64,000 nucleotides of DNA from an uncultured Verrucomicrobiota bacterium (GTDB taxonomy: Bacteria; Verrucomicrobiota; Verrucomicrobiia; Chthoniobacterales; JACTMZ01). The notes beneath the pieces were generated by a model that saw nothing but the letters and a program-made list of their open reading frames with translations, was not told the DNA's origin and did no database searches. The stretch's first letter is position 1. Every line of letters starts with the position of its first letter. The position numbers and the translations under genes are program-made. Where the stretch lies: the NCBI GenBank assembly GCA_903953565.1, contig CAJBKE010000055.1, forward strand, positions 1 to 64,000, written 5' to 3'. Below, piece after piece: positions 35,712 to 44,271 of this stretch.

Positions 35712-36339
35712 CAATCCTACAGCGCGGCAAAAACAGATCCTCGACTACATCCGGCGCCATCGCACGCGACACGGCCTACCGCCGACCGTGCGCGAGATCC
35801 AAAACCATTTCGGCTTTGCCAGCCCCAACGCGGCAGCCTCCCACCTGCGTGCGCTGGAAAAGAAAAAACTCCTGCAGCGCGAACCCGGCTCAGCCCGCGC
35901 CTTGCGCGTCATGGGAGACGATCGCAAGGAGGTCACGGCCATCCCCATCTACGGCGACATCCCGGCGGGTTTCCCCGACACCCGCGAACAGCGTCCGGAT
36001 GGCTGCGTCTACGCAGATCTGGACTCGCTCGACATCCGGCGCACGGCGCGGACCTTTGCCGTGCGCGTGCGCGGTGATTCCATGACCGGCGCACACATTG
36101 TCGACGGTGATCTCGTCGTGCTCGAGTTGCGCGAACCGAACCACGGCAACATCGTGGCCGCGTTGATCGACGGCGAGACGACTTTGAAACGCTATCTCGT
36201 GCGCAACCGGCGTCCGTTTCTCCGCGCGGAAAACCCGAAATATCCGGACCTCATCCCCGCGCACGAGCTGGTCATCCAGGGCGTGATGATCGCCCTCTTC
36301 CGCAAGCCGAAGGACGCGGGACGCCCGATCGAGCCATAG
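35704..36339 (+). CDS. lexA: LexA repressor
   Basis: 211 residues from the ATG at 35704. The winged-helix domain (1-70) has PPTVREIQNHFGFASPNAAA. The cleavage site is A88-G89 in GDIPAGFP. The catalytic dyad is S126 in RGDSMTGAHI and K162 in ETTLKRYLV. It represses the SOS regulon until RecA-ssDNA triggers self-cleavage. The start codon lies inside a perfect palindrome, and a family A repeat begins at the last base of the stop. Confidence 0.96.
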   Translation: MSSNPTARQKQILDYIRRHRTRHGLPPTVREIQNHFGFASPNAAASHLRALEKKKLLQREPGSARALRVMGDDRKEVTAIPIYGDIPAGFPDTREQRPDGCVYADLDSLDIRRTARTFAVRVRGDSMTGAHIVDGDLVVLELREPNHGNIVAALIDGETTLKRYLVRNRRPFLRAENPKYPDLIPAHELVIQGVMIALFRKPKDAGRPIEP

Positions 36340-36404
36340 GTGGATCGCGCCGTCCTCGGCGCGATAATTCAAACGGAAATCGCGATGGGACATCGCGATC
36401 CACC
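36339..36404. repeat. Palindromic repeat family A copy
   Basis: Starts at the last base of the lexA TAG stop: GGTGGATCGCGCCGTCCTCG then GCGCGATA, a variable part, and ATCGCGATGGGACATCGCGA then TCCACC. One mismatch (CTC for CCC) in the left loop. Confidence 0.85.
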
Positions 36405-36412
36405 AAAAACAA

Positions 36413-36441
36413 CGCCGCCGGGTATCATCGACCCGGCGGCG
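36413..36441. terminator. Bidirectional terminator between lexA and glnN
   Basis: Perfect 11-base arms CGCCGCCGGGT (36413-36423) and ACCCGGCGGCG (36431-36441) with a 7-base loop. T-rich DNA follows on both strands (TTGTTTATTTT on plus, TTGTTTTTGG on minus), so it can end both convergent transcripts. Confidence 0.75.
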
Positions 36442-36470
36442 CGCTTGTTTATTTTGCCTAAGTTTTCTTC

Positions 36471-38624
36471 TTACTTGATGAAGAGCATCTCTTGGTAGGT
36501 CGGCAGCGGCCAGACGTCGTCGGGCAGCAGGCTTTCCAATTCGTCCACCGTGCCGCGGACTTTGAGCATGGCAGGCAAGACCTTGAAGGTCCAATCGCCG
36601 ACTTCATGCGCGGCGGCGTGCACCGAATGCAGCATGGTCAGATCGCTCTCTAGCTGGGAGACGAGGGCGGCAACCTTCTCGAGCGTGGACGTGCTGACGG
36701 ATACGCCGGCGGCCTTCATCTTGGACACACCCTCGGCGAGGCTCGCCGCGTAGGCGGCGGCCACCGGGAAGATTTTGGTCTGCGCGATTTCCGCGACCAG
36801 CTTCGCCTCGACGTTGACCACCTTTTCGTATTGCTCGCAAAGGATGGCGTGACGGCTCTTCAGCTCGGTTTCGGAAAGGACACCGTATTTCTCGAAGACC
36901 TCGATGACGTCCGGCGTGACGAGCGCGGGGAAGGCATCGGCCGAAGTCTTGAGGTTGGGCAATCCGCGTTCGGCGGCCTCGGCGTGCCACTCTTCGGAGT
37001 AGCCGTTGCCGTTGAAGATAACGCGGCCGTGTTTGTCCATGACCTCTTTCAGCGCGTCTTGGATACCTTTGTTGAGATCCGAGGCACCCTCGAGTTTCGA
37101 GGCCATCCACTCGAGCGAATCGGCCAGGATGGTGTTCATCGCGATGAGCGGACCGGAGATCGACTGGTTGGAGCCGACCGCGCGGAACTCGAAGCGGTTG
37201 CCGGTGAAGGCGAACGGCGAGGTGCGGTTGCGGTCGCCCGCGTCCTTGGGCAGCTCGGGCAAAACATCGACGCCGATTTTCAGCGTGCCGCGCTGCTTGG
37301 ACGTGGTCGCTCCGCCGGCTTTGATTTGCTCGAAGACATCGGCGAGCTGGTCGCCGAGGTAAATCGAGATGATGGCCGGAGGCGCCTCGTTGGCGCCGAG
37401 ACGGTGGTCATTGCCGGCCGAGGCAATGCTCGAGCGGAGGAGCGGGGCGAATTTGTCGACCGCACGGATGACCGCGCCGGCGAAGACAAGGAACTGCGCG
37501 TTCTCGTGCGGCGTGTCGCCCGGATCGAGCAGGTTGCCCTGCGTGGCGTTGCCCAGCGACCAGTTGACGTGCTTGCCCGAGCCGTTGATGCCGGCGAAGG
37601 GCTTCTCGTGCAGCAGGCAGGCCAGACCGTGCTTGTCGGCGGTCTTTTTCAGCACCGTCATGATCAACTGCTGGTGATCGGCGGCGAGGTTGGCCGACTC
37701 GAAAAGCGGCGCGATCTCGAACTGCCCGGGCGCGACTTCGTTGTGGCGGGTCTTGGCCGGGATGCCGAGTTTGAAGAGTTCGCGGTCGACTTCATACATG
37801 AAAGCCATGACGCGATCCGGAATGAGGCCGAAGTAGTGGTCCTCGAATTCCTGACCCTTCGGCGCGGCTGCGCCGAAGAGCGAGCGGCCGGCCGAAAGCA
37901 GGTCGGGGCGCGCGAAGAAGAACATTTTGTCGACGAGGAAATATTCCTGCTCGGGTCCGGCCGTGGCCGCGACGCGGGCAATGGATTTGTGGCCGAAAAG
38001 GTTGAGGATGCGGCGGGCCTGTTTGTCCAGGACCTGCATCGACTTGAGCAACGGCGTTTTGGTGTCGAGCGCCTCGCCGGTCCATGACACGAACGAGGTG
38101 GGAATGCAGAGCGTCGTGCCATTGGCGTTTTCCATGAGGAACGCCGGGCTGGTCACGTCCCACGCGGTGTAACCTCGCGCGCTGTGCGTGGCGCGGATGC
38201 CGCCGGACGGGAAGGACGACGCATCGGGCTCGCCCTGGATGAGGGTCTTGCCTTTGAATTTCGAAATCGTCGTGCGGCCGTCGGTGCCGGGATCATAGAA
38301 CGAATCGTGCTTCTCGGCCGAAGTTCCGGTCAGCGGATAAAAAACGTGCGCGAAGTGCGTTGCCCCGCGGCTGACCGCCCAATTCTTCATCGCTTCAGCC
38401 ACCTCATCGGCCACGCCTTCGGGAAGCTTGGTGCCGTTTTCCACCGTTTCGATCACCGCTTTGTAGGTGGCGGGCTTGAGGGTTTCCTTCATGACGCCGA
38501 GGCTGAAGGTGTTGGAACCGAAGACAGTTTCCGGCGTCTCCTCGATGAAGTTGACGGAGGCGTCCTGCGATTTGCGGGCGGCGATGGCCGCTACAGCGGC
38601 GGCGCGTGCTGACATGTTGCTCAT
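36471..38624 (-). CDS. glnN: Type III glutamine synthetase
   Basis: 717 residues, the size of GlnN-type (GSIII) enzymes and far longer than GSI (about 470). Visible GS motifs include [10 protein letters not shown] (metal-binding), [26 protein letters not shown] and [20 protein letters not shown]. The ATG at 38624 gives [19 protein letters not shown]. It makes glutamine from glutamate, ammonia and ATP. The GSIII type is typical of Bacteroidota, cyanobacteria and some Verrucomicrobiota. No GlnB or GlnE gene adjoins. Confidence 0.96.
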   Translation of the reverse strand: MSNMSARAAAVAAIAARKSQDASVNFIEETPETVFGSNTFSLGVMKETLKPATYKAVIETVENGTKLPEGVADEVAEAMKNWAVSRGATHFAHVFYPLTGTSAEKHDSFYDPGTDGRTTISKFKGKTLIQGEPDASSFPSGGIRATHSARGYTAWDVTSPAFLMENANGTTLCIPTSFVSWTGEALDTKTPLLKSMQVLDKQARRILNLFGHKSIARVAATAGPEQEYFLVDKMFFFARPDLLSAGRSLFGAAAPKGQEFEDHYFGLIPDRVMAFMYEVDRELFKLGIPAKTRHNEVAPGQFEIAPLFESANLAADHQQLIMTVLKKTADKHGLACLLHEKPFAGINGSGKHVNWSLGNATQGNLLDPGDTPHENAQFLVFAGAVIRAVDKFAPLLRSSIASAGNDHRLGANEAPPAIISIYLGDQLADVFEQIKAGGATTSKQRGTLKIGVDVLPELPKDAGDRNRTSPFAFTGNRFEFRAVGSNQSISGPLIAMNTILADSLEWMASKLEGASDLNKGIQDALKEVMDKHGRVIFNGNGYSEEWHAEAAERGLPNLKTSADAFPALVTPDVIEVFEKYGVLSETELKSRHAILCEQYEKVVNVEAKLVAEIAQTKIFPVAAAYAASLAEGVSKMKAAGVSVSTSTLEKVAALVSQLESDLTMLHSVHAAAHEVGDWTFKVLPAMLKVRGTVDELESLLPDDVWPLPTYQEMLFIK

Positions 38625-38918
38625 AGTGGTGATTGGTTGATGTTTAGGGACTGAAAAGACTTCCAGCTTCGCTCGAAGGCGCAGCAGAAAGTCGTTAACT
38701 CTTAAAGAAAAGCACGAAGCGTGCCAAGGCGCCAAGATCAGAAGCAGGGGCCGGCTCAACTGTCTAATCCGAGACACCTCCCGGCGCGGTGGTGAAATTT
38801 AGCCACCTTTCCCCGCGCGGGGATGAAAACCACAGAGGACGCAGAGCGCACAGATAGATCCGCTCGAACCCCTTTTTGCTTCTGTGATTTCTGCGTTCTC
38901 TGCGGTTATCCAATGAAA
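38625..38918. repeat. glnN upstream region with an ACCACAGAGGACGCAGAG inverted repeat
   Basis: 294 noncoding bases. Arms 38828-38854 and 38881-38907 form an imperfect 27-base inverted repeat (22 matches) beginning AACCACAGAGGACGCAGAG. This resembles a widespread AACC(A/G)CAGAG-type interspersed repeat. Also present are GGTGG...CCACC and a perfect 12-base palindrome CCCCGCGCGGGG ending at about 38821. The glnN promoter should lie here, but I could not place it. Confidence 0.65.
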
Positions 38919-39866
38919 TCACCCTCGCCCGGACCAAGCCGGGGGATAATCAGGGCGCCGCCAAGCAGCGACCAGAAATCCCACTCCGACCAACAGCGTG
39001 AAGACGGAAAGAAACTGCCCCTTGGTCAGGAGCCAAACATAGCCCGCATCGGGCGACCGGAAAATCTCCGCGAGGCTCCGGGTCAATGCGTAGCCGACAA
39101 AGAAGAGGCCGGTAATCACCCCGTTCGGCACGCGCACCTTGGTCCGCACCAGCCAAAGAATGACCAACAACAATGCTCCCTCCAGCATCGCCTCGTAGAT
39201 CTGCGACGGGTGCCTCGGGGTCAGATACTCGCCGACCATACCGGCCAGTTCGGGCGATCCGGGGACTGAAGCGACCACATCGTCCAATCCGGCCGGACCG
39301 GAGAAATATTCCTGCGCGCGCCCGAGCACCTCGCGCTGTGTCTCCACCGGCGCCTCGTAAAGCTCCTTGGGAAATTTCACCGCCCAAGCCACTTCGACGG
39401 GCCGGCCGTAGAGCTCGCCGTTGACGAAATTGGCCAGACGCCCCAAGAAAATCCCGGCCGCCGCACCAATGACAACATTGTCGCCCAACCCGGGCCAGCT
39501 GACTTGGTGACGCCACGCATACCAGAGTGTGTAGAGAGCCACACCGAGCATGCCGCCGTGCGCGGACATGCCTCCCTCCCAGACACGAAAAAACATGAGC
39601 GGATCGCGCAGGAAACCATCGAGGTCGTAGAACAACATCTCGCCGAGGCGCCCGCCGATGAGCACGCCGAAGACGGCGCAACCCGTGATAAAATCACCAA
39701 TTTTCTCCGGCGGGATGACCGAAAGCCCGCGCTTGGCCAAATAGAGGTAGATGAAATACGAGGCCGCAAAAGCCGCAAGATAGGCGAGTCCATACCAACG
39801 CACCCCGAACCCGTCGCCGACCTGCACGGCGAATGGATCCAAATTGTGGACCCAGTAGGCGATCAT
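38919..39866 (-). CDS. lgt: Phosphatidylglycerol--prolipoprotein diacylglyceryl transferase
   Basis: 315 residues, inner-membrane protein with about seven helices. Key motifs: GGMSAHGGMLG with the essential His, GRLANFVNGELYGRP with the essential Arg/Asn, and HPSQIYEAMLEG. The C-terminal region has FRSPDAGY. It attaches diacylglycerol to the cysteine of lipoproteins such as the lipocalin encoded next to it. An insert at about 165-205 is longer than in E. coli. Confidence 0.96.
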   Translation of the reverse strand: MIAYWVHNLDPFAVQVGDGFGVRWYGLAYLAAFAASYFIYLYLAKRGLSVIPPEKIGDFITGCAVFGVLIGGRLGEMLFYDLDGFLRDPLMFFRVWEGGMSAHGGMLGVALYTLWYAWRHQVSWPGLGDNVVIGAAAGIFLGRLANFVNGELYGRPVEVAWAVKFPKELYEAPVETQREVLGRAQEYFSGPAGLDDVVASVPGSPELAGMVGEYLTPRHPSQIYEAMLEGALLLVILWLVRTKVRVPNGVITGLFFVGYALTRSLAEIFRSPDAGYVWLLTKGQFLSVFTLLVGVGFLVAAWRRPDYPPAWSGRG

Positions 39867-39882
39867 TGCGCGGGGCGCAGCT

Positions 39883-39970
39883 GAGAGGTGAGAGATGAGG
39901 GTTGAGGGAACGGAAAAACTAGCCCTGCTATCCTGCCTTTTCTCTCAACTTTCATCTCTCAACCCTCAAC
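39883..39970. repeat. Inverted repeat of GAGAGATGAGGGTTGAG type
   Basis: Copies of GAGAGATGAGGGTTGAG (left, near 39889-39905) and its complement CTCTCAACCCTCAAC or CTCTCAACTTTCATCTCTC (right, 39943-39970) between lgt and the lipocalin gene. The right arm reaches the lipocalin stop. The pattern is low-complexity. Confidence 0.5.
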
Positions 39971-40491
39971 TACCTTTGCGGCACTTTGCGGAACCGCGAC
40001 GGATCGTACCCTTGCTCCGCCAGCGATTTCATGACCGCCGCGTAGTCCGCATCACTCATCCTTTTGTCCCGCGCCATGACCCAGCCGTAATCGCGCGAAG
40101 GATGGCCCACGGCCATGAATCGGTAGGCCGGATCGAGATAGAGAACGTAATAGGGCAGCGCAATCGGCCAGAGGAATTGCACGCGCCACTCGGCGTTGGA
40201 TTTCTTGTCCACCACCCATGCGATCCCGTTCATCACTTTCTCCGGACCGTCAAAGCCGCCCTTCCGGTAACTGAAAATGTTGTCCATCTTCCCATCCGGC
40301 CGCATGCGGTAGGTGTCCTTCGAATCGTAGGTGTCCCGCTCCAGCCAATAGGGGATGTGCCCGATGACCCACCAATCCCCCATGAATCGCGGCAGATCCA
40401 CGTAGTCCACCGCTTTGAGCGGCGGCTTCGACGCGCAGCCGGCAAAAAGCGCCAAGCCCAGCACGGGCAGCAACCAAAGCATCTTTTCCAT
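39970..40491 (-). CDS. Lipocalin-family outer-membrane lipoprotein (Blc-like)
   Basis: 173 residues from ATG 40491 (ATG 40482 is also possible). Lipoprotein signal LLPVLGLALFAGC with the lipobox cysteine at about residue 19. The lipocalin motif DLPRFMGDWWVIGHIPYWLE is followed by RPDGKMDNIFSYRKGG, and the barrel ends at DYGWVMARDKRMSDADY. Blc binds lysophospholipids in the outer membrane. It would be processed by the adjacent lgt product. Divergent from the nuoG-like gene. Confidence 0.9.
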   Translation of the reverse strand: MEKMLWLLPVLGLALFAGCASKPPLKAVDYVDLPRFMGDWWVIGHIPYWLERDTYDSKDTYRMRPDGKMDNIFSYRKGGFDGPEKVMNGIAWVVDKKSNAEWRVQFLWPIALPYYVLYLDPAYRFMAVGHPSRDYGWVMARDKRMSDADYAAVMKSLAEQGYDPSRFRKVPQR

Positions 40492-40636
40492 CCCCGCAGC
40501 AAACCAGCGGGCCACCTCCGAGTCAAACTCGCCACGCGACACGCGTCACTCGCAGCCCCTCTTCACTTCCTTCTTTTCCCGCGCACCCGACCAAGTCATG
40601 CTGGCCATTAATTTTCCCGGCAGTTTTCACCAACCC

Positions 40637-42295
40637 ATGAGCGCGAACGGCAGCAACGGCACCACGATGATCAACGTCCAGATCGACGGCCAATGGCGCC
40701 AGTTCCCCAAAGGAACCAAGCTCATCGAGGCGTGCATGCAGAGCGGCAGCTTCGTCCCGCATTACTGCTACCATCCGGCCCTCAGCACCCCGGGCAATTG
40801 CCGCATGTGCTTGCTCGAAATCGGCGGGCCGAAAATGGACGCCAACCGCCAGCCGATCCTCGGCACCGACGGACGCCCCGAAATCGCCTGGTCGCCCAAA
40901 CCGCAAATTTCCTGCGCGCTGGAAATCACCGAAGGCATGGCCGCCCGCACCAATTCCCCGCTGGTCGAGGATTGCCGCAAGGGCGTGATGGAATTCCTCC
41001 TCATCAACCATCCGCTCGACTGCCCCATCTGCGACAAAGCCGGGGAATGCCGCCTGCAGGAATTCGCCGTCGAGTTCGGCAACGGCGGATCGAACTTCAT
41101 CGAGGACAAAGTCAAAAAACCCAAACGCCAAGACATCGGCAAACACATCGTCCTCGACGACGAACGCTGCATCCTCTGCTCCCGCTGCGTCCGCTTCATG
41201 CAGGAAGTGGCCCACGACGACGTCCTCGGCTTCGTCGACCGCGGCAGCCACACCACGCTGACCGTTCACGAAGGACAGCGCCTCGACAGCAATTACTCGC
41301 TCAATACGGTCGACATCTGCCCGGTCGGCGCGCTGACCAGCAAAGATTTCCGCTTCAAGATGCGCGTCTGGTTCCTGCGCGAAACGAAAAGCCTCTGCAC
41401 CTCCTGCGGCACCGGCTGCAACACCATCATCGGCGCCCGCGAAAACGAAATCATCCGCCAGACCCCGCGGCAGAACGATGCGGTCAATTCCTACTGGATG
41501 TGCGACCACGGACGCCTCAACTACGCCTACCTCTACCGCGAAGACCGGCTTGTGCAGCCGCAACTCCGCGAGAACGGCCAGCTGCAGAAATCCACCTGGC
41601 CCCGCGTGACTCAGGAAGTCGCGCAAAAATTGTCCGCCGTCCCGCGCGGCGAAACCGCGATGATTGCTTCCGCCCGCATGACCAACGAAGAACTCTGGCT
41701 GGCCGGCAAAGTCGCCCGCCACCTCGGCATCAGCCTGCACGACGTGGTGGCGCGCCCGCAAAAAGCCGACGGCATTTTGGTCGGCGATGACGGCAATCCG
41801 AACACCACCGGCGCGCAATTGCTCGGCATCACGCACAATGAACCCGGGGCCAAGGCGAACGAAATCGCCGCGGCCGTGCGCAACGGCAAGGTCAAAGCCC
41901 TGCTCTGCCTCGGCGAGGATCCCCGTCATTACGGCCTCACCGAGGCCGACCTCGCCCACCTCGATCTTATCGTCTGCCTCGACATCCTCCCCAACACCGC
42001 GACCAAACTCGCCACCGCCATCCTCCCCGGCGCCGGCTTCGCCGAAAAACGCGGCTCGATGGTCAACGTCAAAGGCCGCATCCAGCGCCTCAACCGCGCG
42101 ACACAGCCCCCGGGCCAAGCCCGCGATGACTGGGAAATTCTCTCCGACCTCCTCCGCGCCCTCGGCGCCGATGCCCCGCAAACACTCGAAGGCATCTTCA
42201 AAGAAATGTCCGCCGCCGTTCCGGCGTTCGAAGGTCTCACCTTGGCCAAACTCGGCGAGGAGGGCATCCCGCTCCAAACCACGGCCTCCCTGTAG
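40637..42295 (+). CDS. NuoG-like NADH-quinone oxidoreductase subunit, isolated from other nuo genes
   Basis: 552 residues from ATG 40637; ATG 40667 is an alternative. The N-terminal [2Fe-2S] domain has HYCYHPALSTPGNCRMC (C44, C55, C58) and a later SCALE cysteine. Then NHPLDCPICDKAGECRLQE (His/Cys cluster), CILCSRC and DICPVGAL ([4Fe-4S]), and CTSCGTGCN for the molybdopterin-domain cluster. The C-terminal half is shortened compared with E. coli NuoG (about 900). This fits complex I subunit G of shorter type. No nuo genes flank it, so it is either an isolated nuoG or part of another electron-transfer enzyme. Confidence 0.85.
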   Translation: MSANGSNGTTMINVQIDGQWRQFPKGTKLIEACMQSGSFVPHYCYHPALSTPGNCRMCLLEIGGPKMDANRQPILGTDGRPEIAWSPKPQISCALEITEGMAARTNSPLVEDCRKGVMEFLLINHPLDCPICDKAGECRLQEFAVEFGNGGSNFIEDKVKKPKRQDIGKHIVLDDERCILCSRCVRFMQEVAHDDVLGFVDRGSHTTLTVHEGQRLDSNYSLNTVDICPVGALTSKDFRFKMRVWFLRETKSLCTSCGTGCNTIIGARENEIIRQTPRQNDAVNSYWMCDHGRLNYAYLYREDRLVQPQLRENGQLQKSTWPRVTQEVAQKLSAVPRGETAMIASARMTNEELWLAGKVARHLGISLHDVVARPQKADGILVGDDGNPNTTGAQLLGITHNEPGAKANEIAAAVRNGKVKALLCLGEDPRHYGLTEADLAHLDLIVCLDILPNTATKLATAILPGAGFAEKRGSMVNVKGRIQRLNRATQPPGQARDDWEILSDLLRALGADAPQTLEGIFKEMSAAVPAFEGLTLAKLGEEGIPLQTTASL

Positions 42296-42307
42296 CGTCG
42301 TTGTCCC

Positions 42308-42374
42308 GGTGGATCGCGATGTCCCTATCGCGATTGACTGATTGGAATATCGCGCCGGGACGGCGCGATCCACC
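42308..42374. repeat. Palindromic repeat family A copy, opposite orientation
   Basis: GGTGGATCGCGATGTCCCTA then TCGCGAT..., ending ATCGCGCCGGGACGGCGCGA then TCCACC. The order of the two inner hairpins is swapped relative to the copies at 35576 and 57461, as expected for an inverted insertion. Confidence 0.82.
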
Positions 42375-42538
42375 CCCACCAGACGTCGCGAACCGTTTGA
42401 GGCTTCCGGCTGGTGGGCATACAGATCCGAGAGACGCCGTTGCTACATCCCAATTTGCCCCTGTCCCGACGTGCCGGGAATATTTGCTCCAGCGCTCGGC
42501 GGGTCCGGAGGCCGCCCTACCTGACTGGTCTGACTTGC
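42375..42538. repeat. Hairpin CCCACCAG/CTGGTGGG and family C half-copy
   Basis: After the family A repeat there is an inverted repeat with arms 42375-42382 and 42410-42417. At 42469-42521 lies a block homologous to 13914-13984, sharing GCCGGGAA and CGGCGGGTCCGGAGGCC. No gene is evident in this stretch. Confidence 0.6.
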
Positions 42539-43219
42539 TTAAAACTCCTTCGAAGCCCCGATATCGAGCAAATTCAGATGCAATTGCCGGTCGGCGAATT
42601 CGCGGATGGCTTCGTTCCGATCGATTTCAATCGGCGGGAAGGTGTCATAATGCACGCCAACCACTTCCTTGACCTCGAGAAAACCGGCGGCACGTGCCGC
42701 GTCTTCCGGACCCATGGTGAAGTTGTCGCCGATGCAGAGCACGGCGAATTTCAACGAGGCACTGTCGCCGATGAGCTTCATGTTCCGGGTCAGCGCGGTG
42801 TCGCCCGAGTAATAGAAATGTCCCTGCGGCGTCTCGACGAGGAAGCCGCCCGGATTTCCGCCATAGCTGCCGTCGGGCATGCTGCTGGAATGGGTGGCCG
42901 CCGTCATTTTGACGCGGCCGAAGGGAAATTGTTTGGCTCCGCCCAGATTCATGGGGTGCGCTTTTTCGACGCCCTGTTTGGCGAACCAATCGACAATTTC
43001 CCAGTTGGCCACGAGCGTCGCGCCGGTGCGCTTGGCGATGGCAGCCACGTCGGCCACGTGATCGAAATGCCCGTGGGAAACGAGGATGTAGTCGGCCGGG
43101 ATTTTGCCGATATCAATGGCGGATGCCTTGGGGTTGGGGGTGACAAACGGGTCGAAGAGCAGGTGAACCCCTTCCACCTCGACGCCGAAACACGAGTGCC
43201 CGTAGTAGGTCAATTTCAT
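42539..43219 (-). CDS. UPF0173-type metal-dependent hydrolase (metallo-beta-lactamase fold)
   Basis: 226 residues. Starts MKLTYYGHSCFGVEVEG. The metal motif HGHFDH lies in LVSHGHFDHVADV; the third His is in AATHSSS and the Asp in YYSGDTALT. The family (YtkL-like) is broadly distributed and has no firm substrate. Start ATG 43219; the promoter region is shared with the divergent symporter gene. Confidence 0.93.
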   Translation of the reverse strand: MKLTYYGHSCFGVEVEGVHLLFDPFVTPNPKASAIDIGKIPADYILVSHGHFDHVADVAAIAKRTGATLVANWEIVDWFAKQGVEKAHPMNLGGAKQFPFGRVKMTAATHSSSMPDGSYGGNPGGFLVETPQGHFYYSGDTALTRNMKLIGDSASLKFAVLCIGDNFTMGPEDAARAAGFLEVKEVVGVHYDTFPPIEIDRNEAIREFADRQLHLNLLDIGASKEF

Positions 43220-43294
43220 GGACGTAGTCTTCCGGAGTAATCCGCTCCTTTTTCATTGTCAAACACCCTCGGAAGCCTTCGAAGTGACGGACCC

Positions 43295-44218
43295 ATGCGC
43301 CGCCTGCTCCTCGACGCCGCCAATTGGTTCCCCGCGTGGGTGCTCGGCGCCGCCCTGCTCGCGCTCTGGCACCCGCCGCTTTTTGCCTGGTTCTCGGGCC
43401 CTTGGATCGTTTGGGGACTGGCCGTGGTCATGCTCGGGATGGGACTGACCTTGAGCGTGGAGGATTTTGCCGCGGTGGTGCGCATGCCGCGCGCGGTGGC
43501 CCTCGGCTTCGCCGCCCAATACACCATCATGCCCCTGCTCGGCTGGAGCGTGGCCAAACTCCTCTCCTTGCCTCCGGCCTTCGCCGTGGGACTCATCCTC
43601 GTGGCCTGCTGTCCGGGCGGCACAGCCTCAAATGTGGTGACTTACCTCGCGCGGGCCAATGTCGCGCTGTCGGTGGTCATGACCATGTGCTCGACCCTCG
43701 CCGCGGTGATCATGACCCCGCTGCTCACGCAATGGTTGGCTGGCGCTTACGTGCCGGTAGATGCCGCGGGAATTTTCCTTACCACGGCACAAGTCGTCCT
43801 CGCACCGGTGCTCATCGGTTTGCTCTTGCACCACAAGGCGCCGCGCTTCACGGAGTTCGTCCTGCCGGCCGGTCCGCTTCTTTCCGTGATGGTGATCAGC
43901 CTCATCGTCGGTGCAATCATCGCGCAGAACGCGGCGGCCATTTTCACCTACGGTGCGGTCCTTCTTCTCGCCGTCTTTATGCTCCACGGCGGCGGCTTCG
44001 TGCTCGGATACGCCGCGGCGAAGGTTTTCCGCTACGACGACTCGGTGGCGCGCACCGTTTCCATCGAGGTCGGCATGCAAAATTCCGCACTCGGCGCCGT
44101 GCTGGCCAAAACACGCTTCGCGGCCGAGCCGCTGACCGCCGTGCCCTCCGCCTTATCCAGCGTTTGTCACTCGCTCATCGGCAGCCTCTTGGCCGGTTGG
44201 TGGCGGTGGCGCGGGTGA
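43295..44218 (+). CDS. Bile acid:sodium symporter family protein
   Basis: 307 residues from ATG 43295, with about nine or ten membrane helices. Typical features: GLTLSVEDFAAVVRMPRAVALGF, ACCPGGTASNVVTYLARAN (the discontinuous helix with sodium-binding Asn/Thr) and the C-terminal SIEVGMQNSALGAVLA. It is a BASS-type transporter; substrates in bacteria include pantoate and other organic acids, and bile acids need not be the substrate. Confidence 0.93.
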   Translation: MRRLLLDAANWFPAWVLGAALLALWHPPLFAWFSGPWIVWGLAVVMLGMGLTLSVEDFAAVVRMPRAVALGFAAQYTIMPLLGWSVAKLLSLPPAFAVGLILVACCPGGTASNVVTYLARANVALSVVMTMCSTLAAVIMTPLLTQWLAGAYVPVDAAGIFLTTAQVVLAPVLIGLLLHHKAPRFTEFVLPAGPLLSVMVISLIVGAIIAQNAAAIFTYGAVLLLAVFMLHGGGFVLGYAAAKVFRYDDSVARTVSIEVGMQNSALGAVLAKTRFAAEPLTAVPSALSSVCHSLIGSLLAGWWRWRG

Positions 44219-44271
44219 CACTTGCCGGGGACCGGCTTTTTGTTTAACCCTCCCGCTTCCCATACTCCCCC

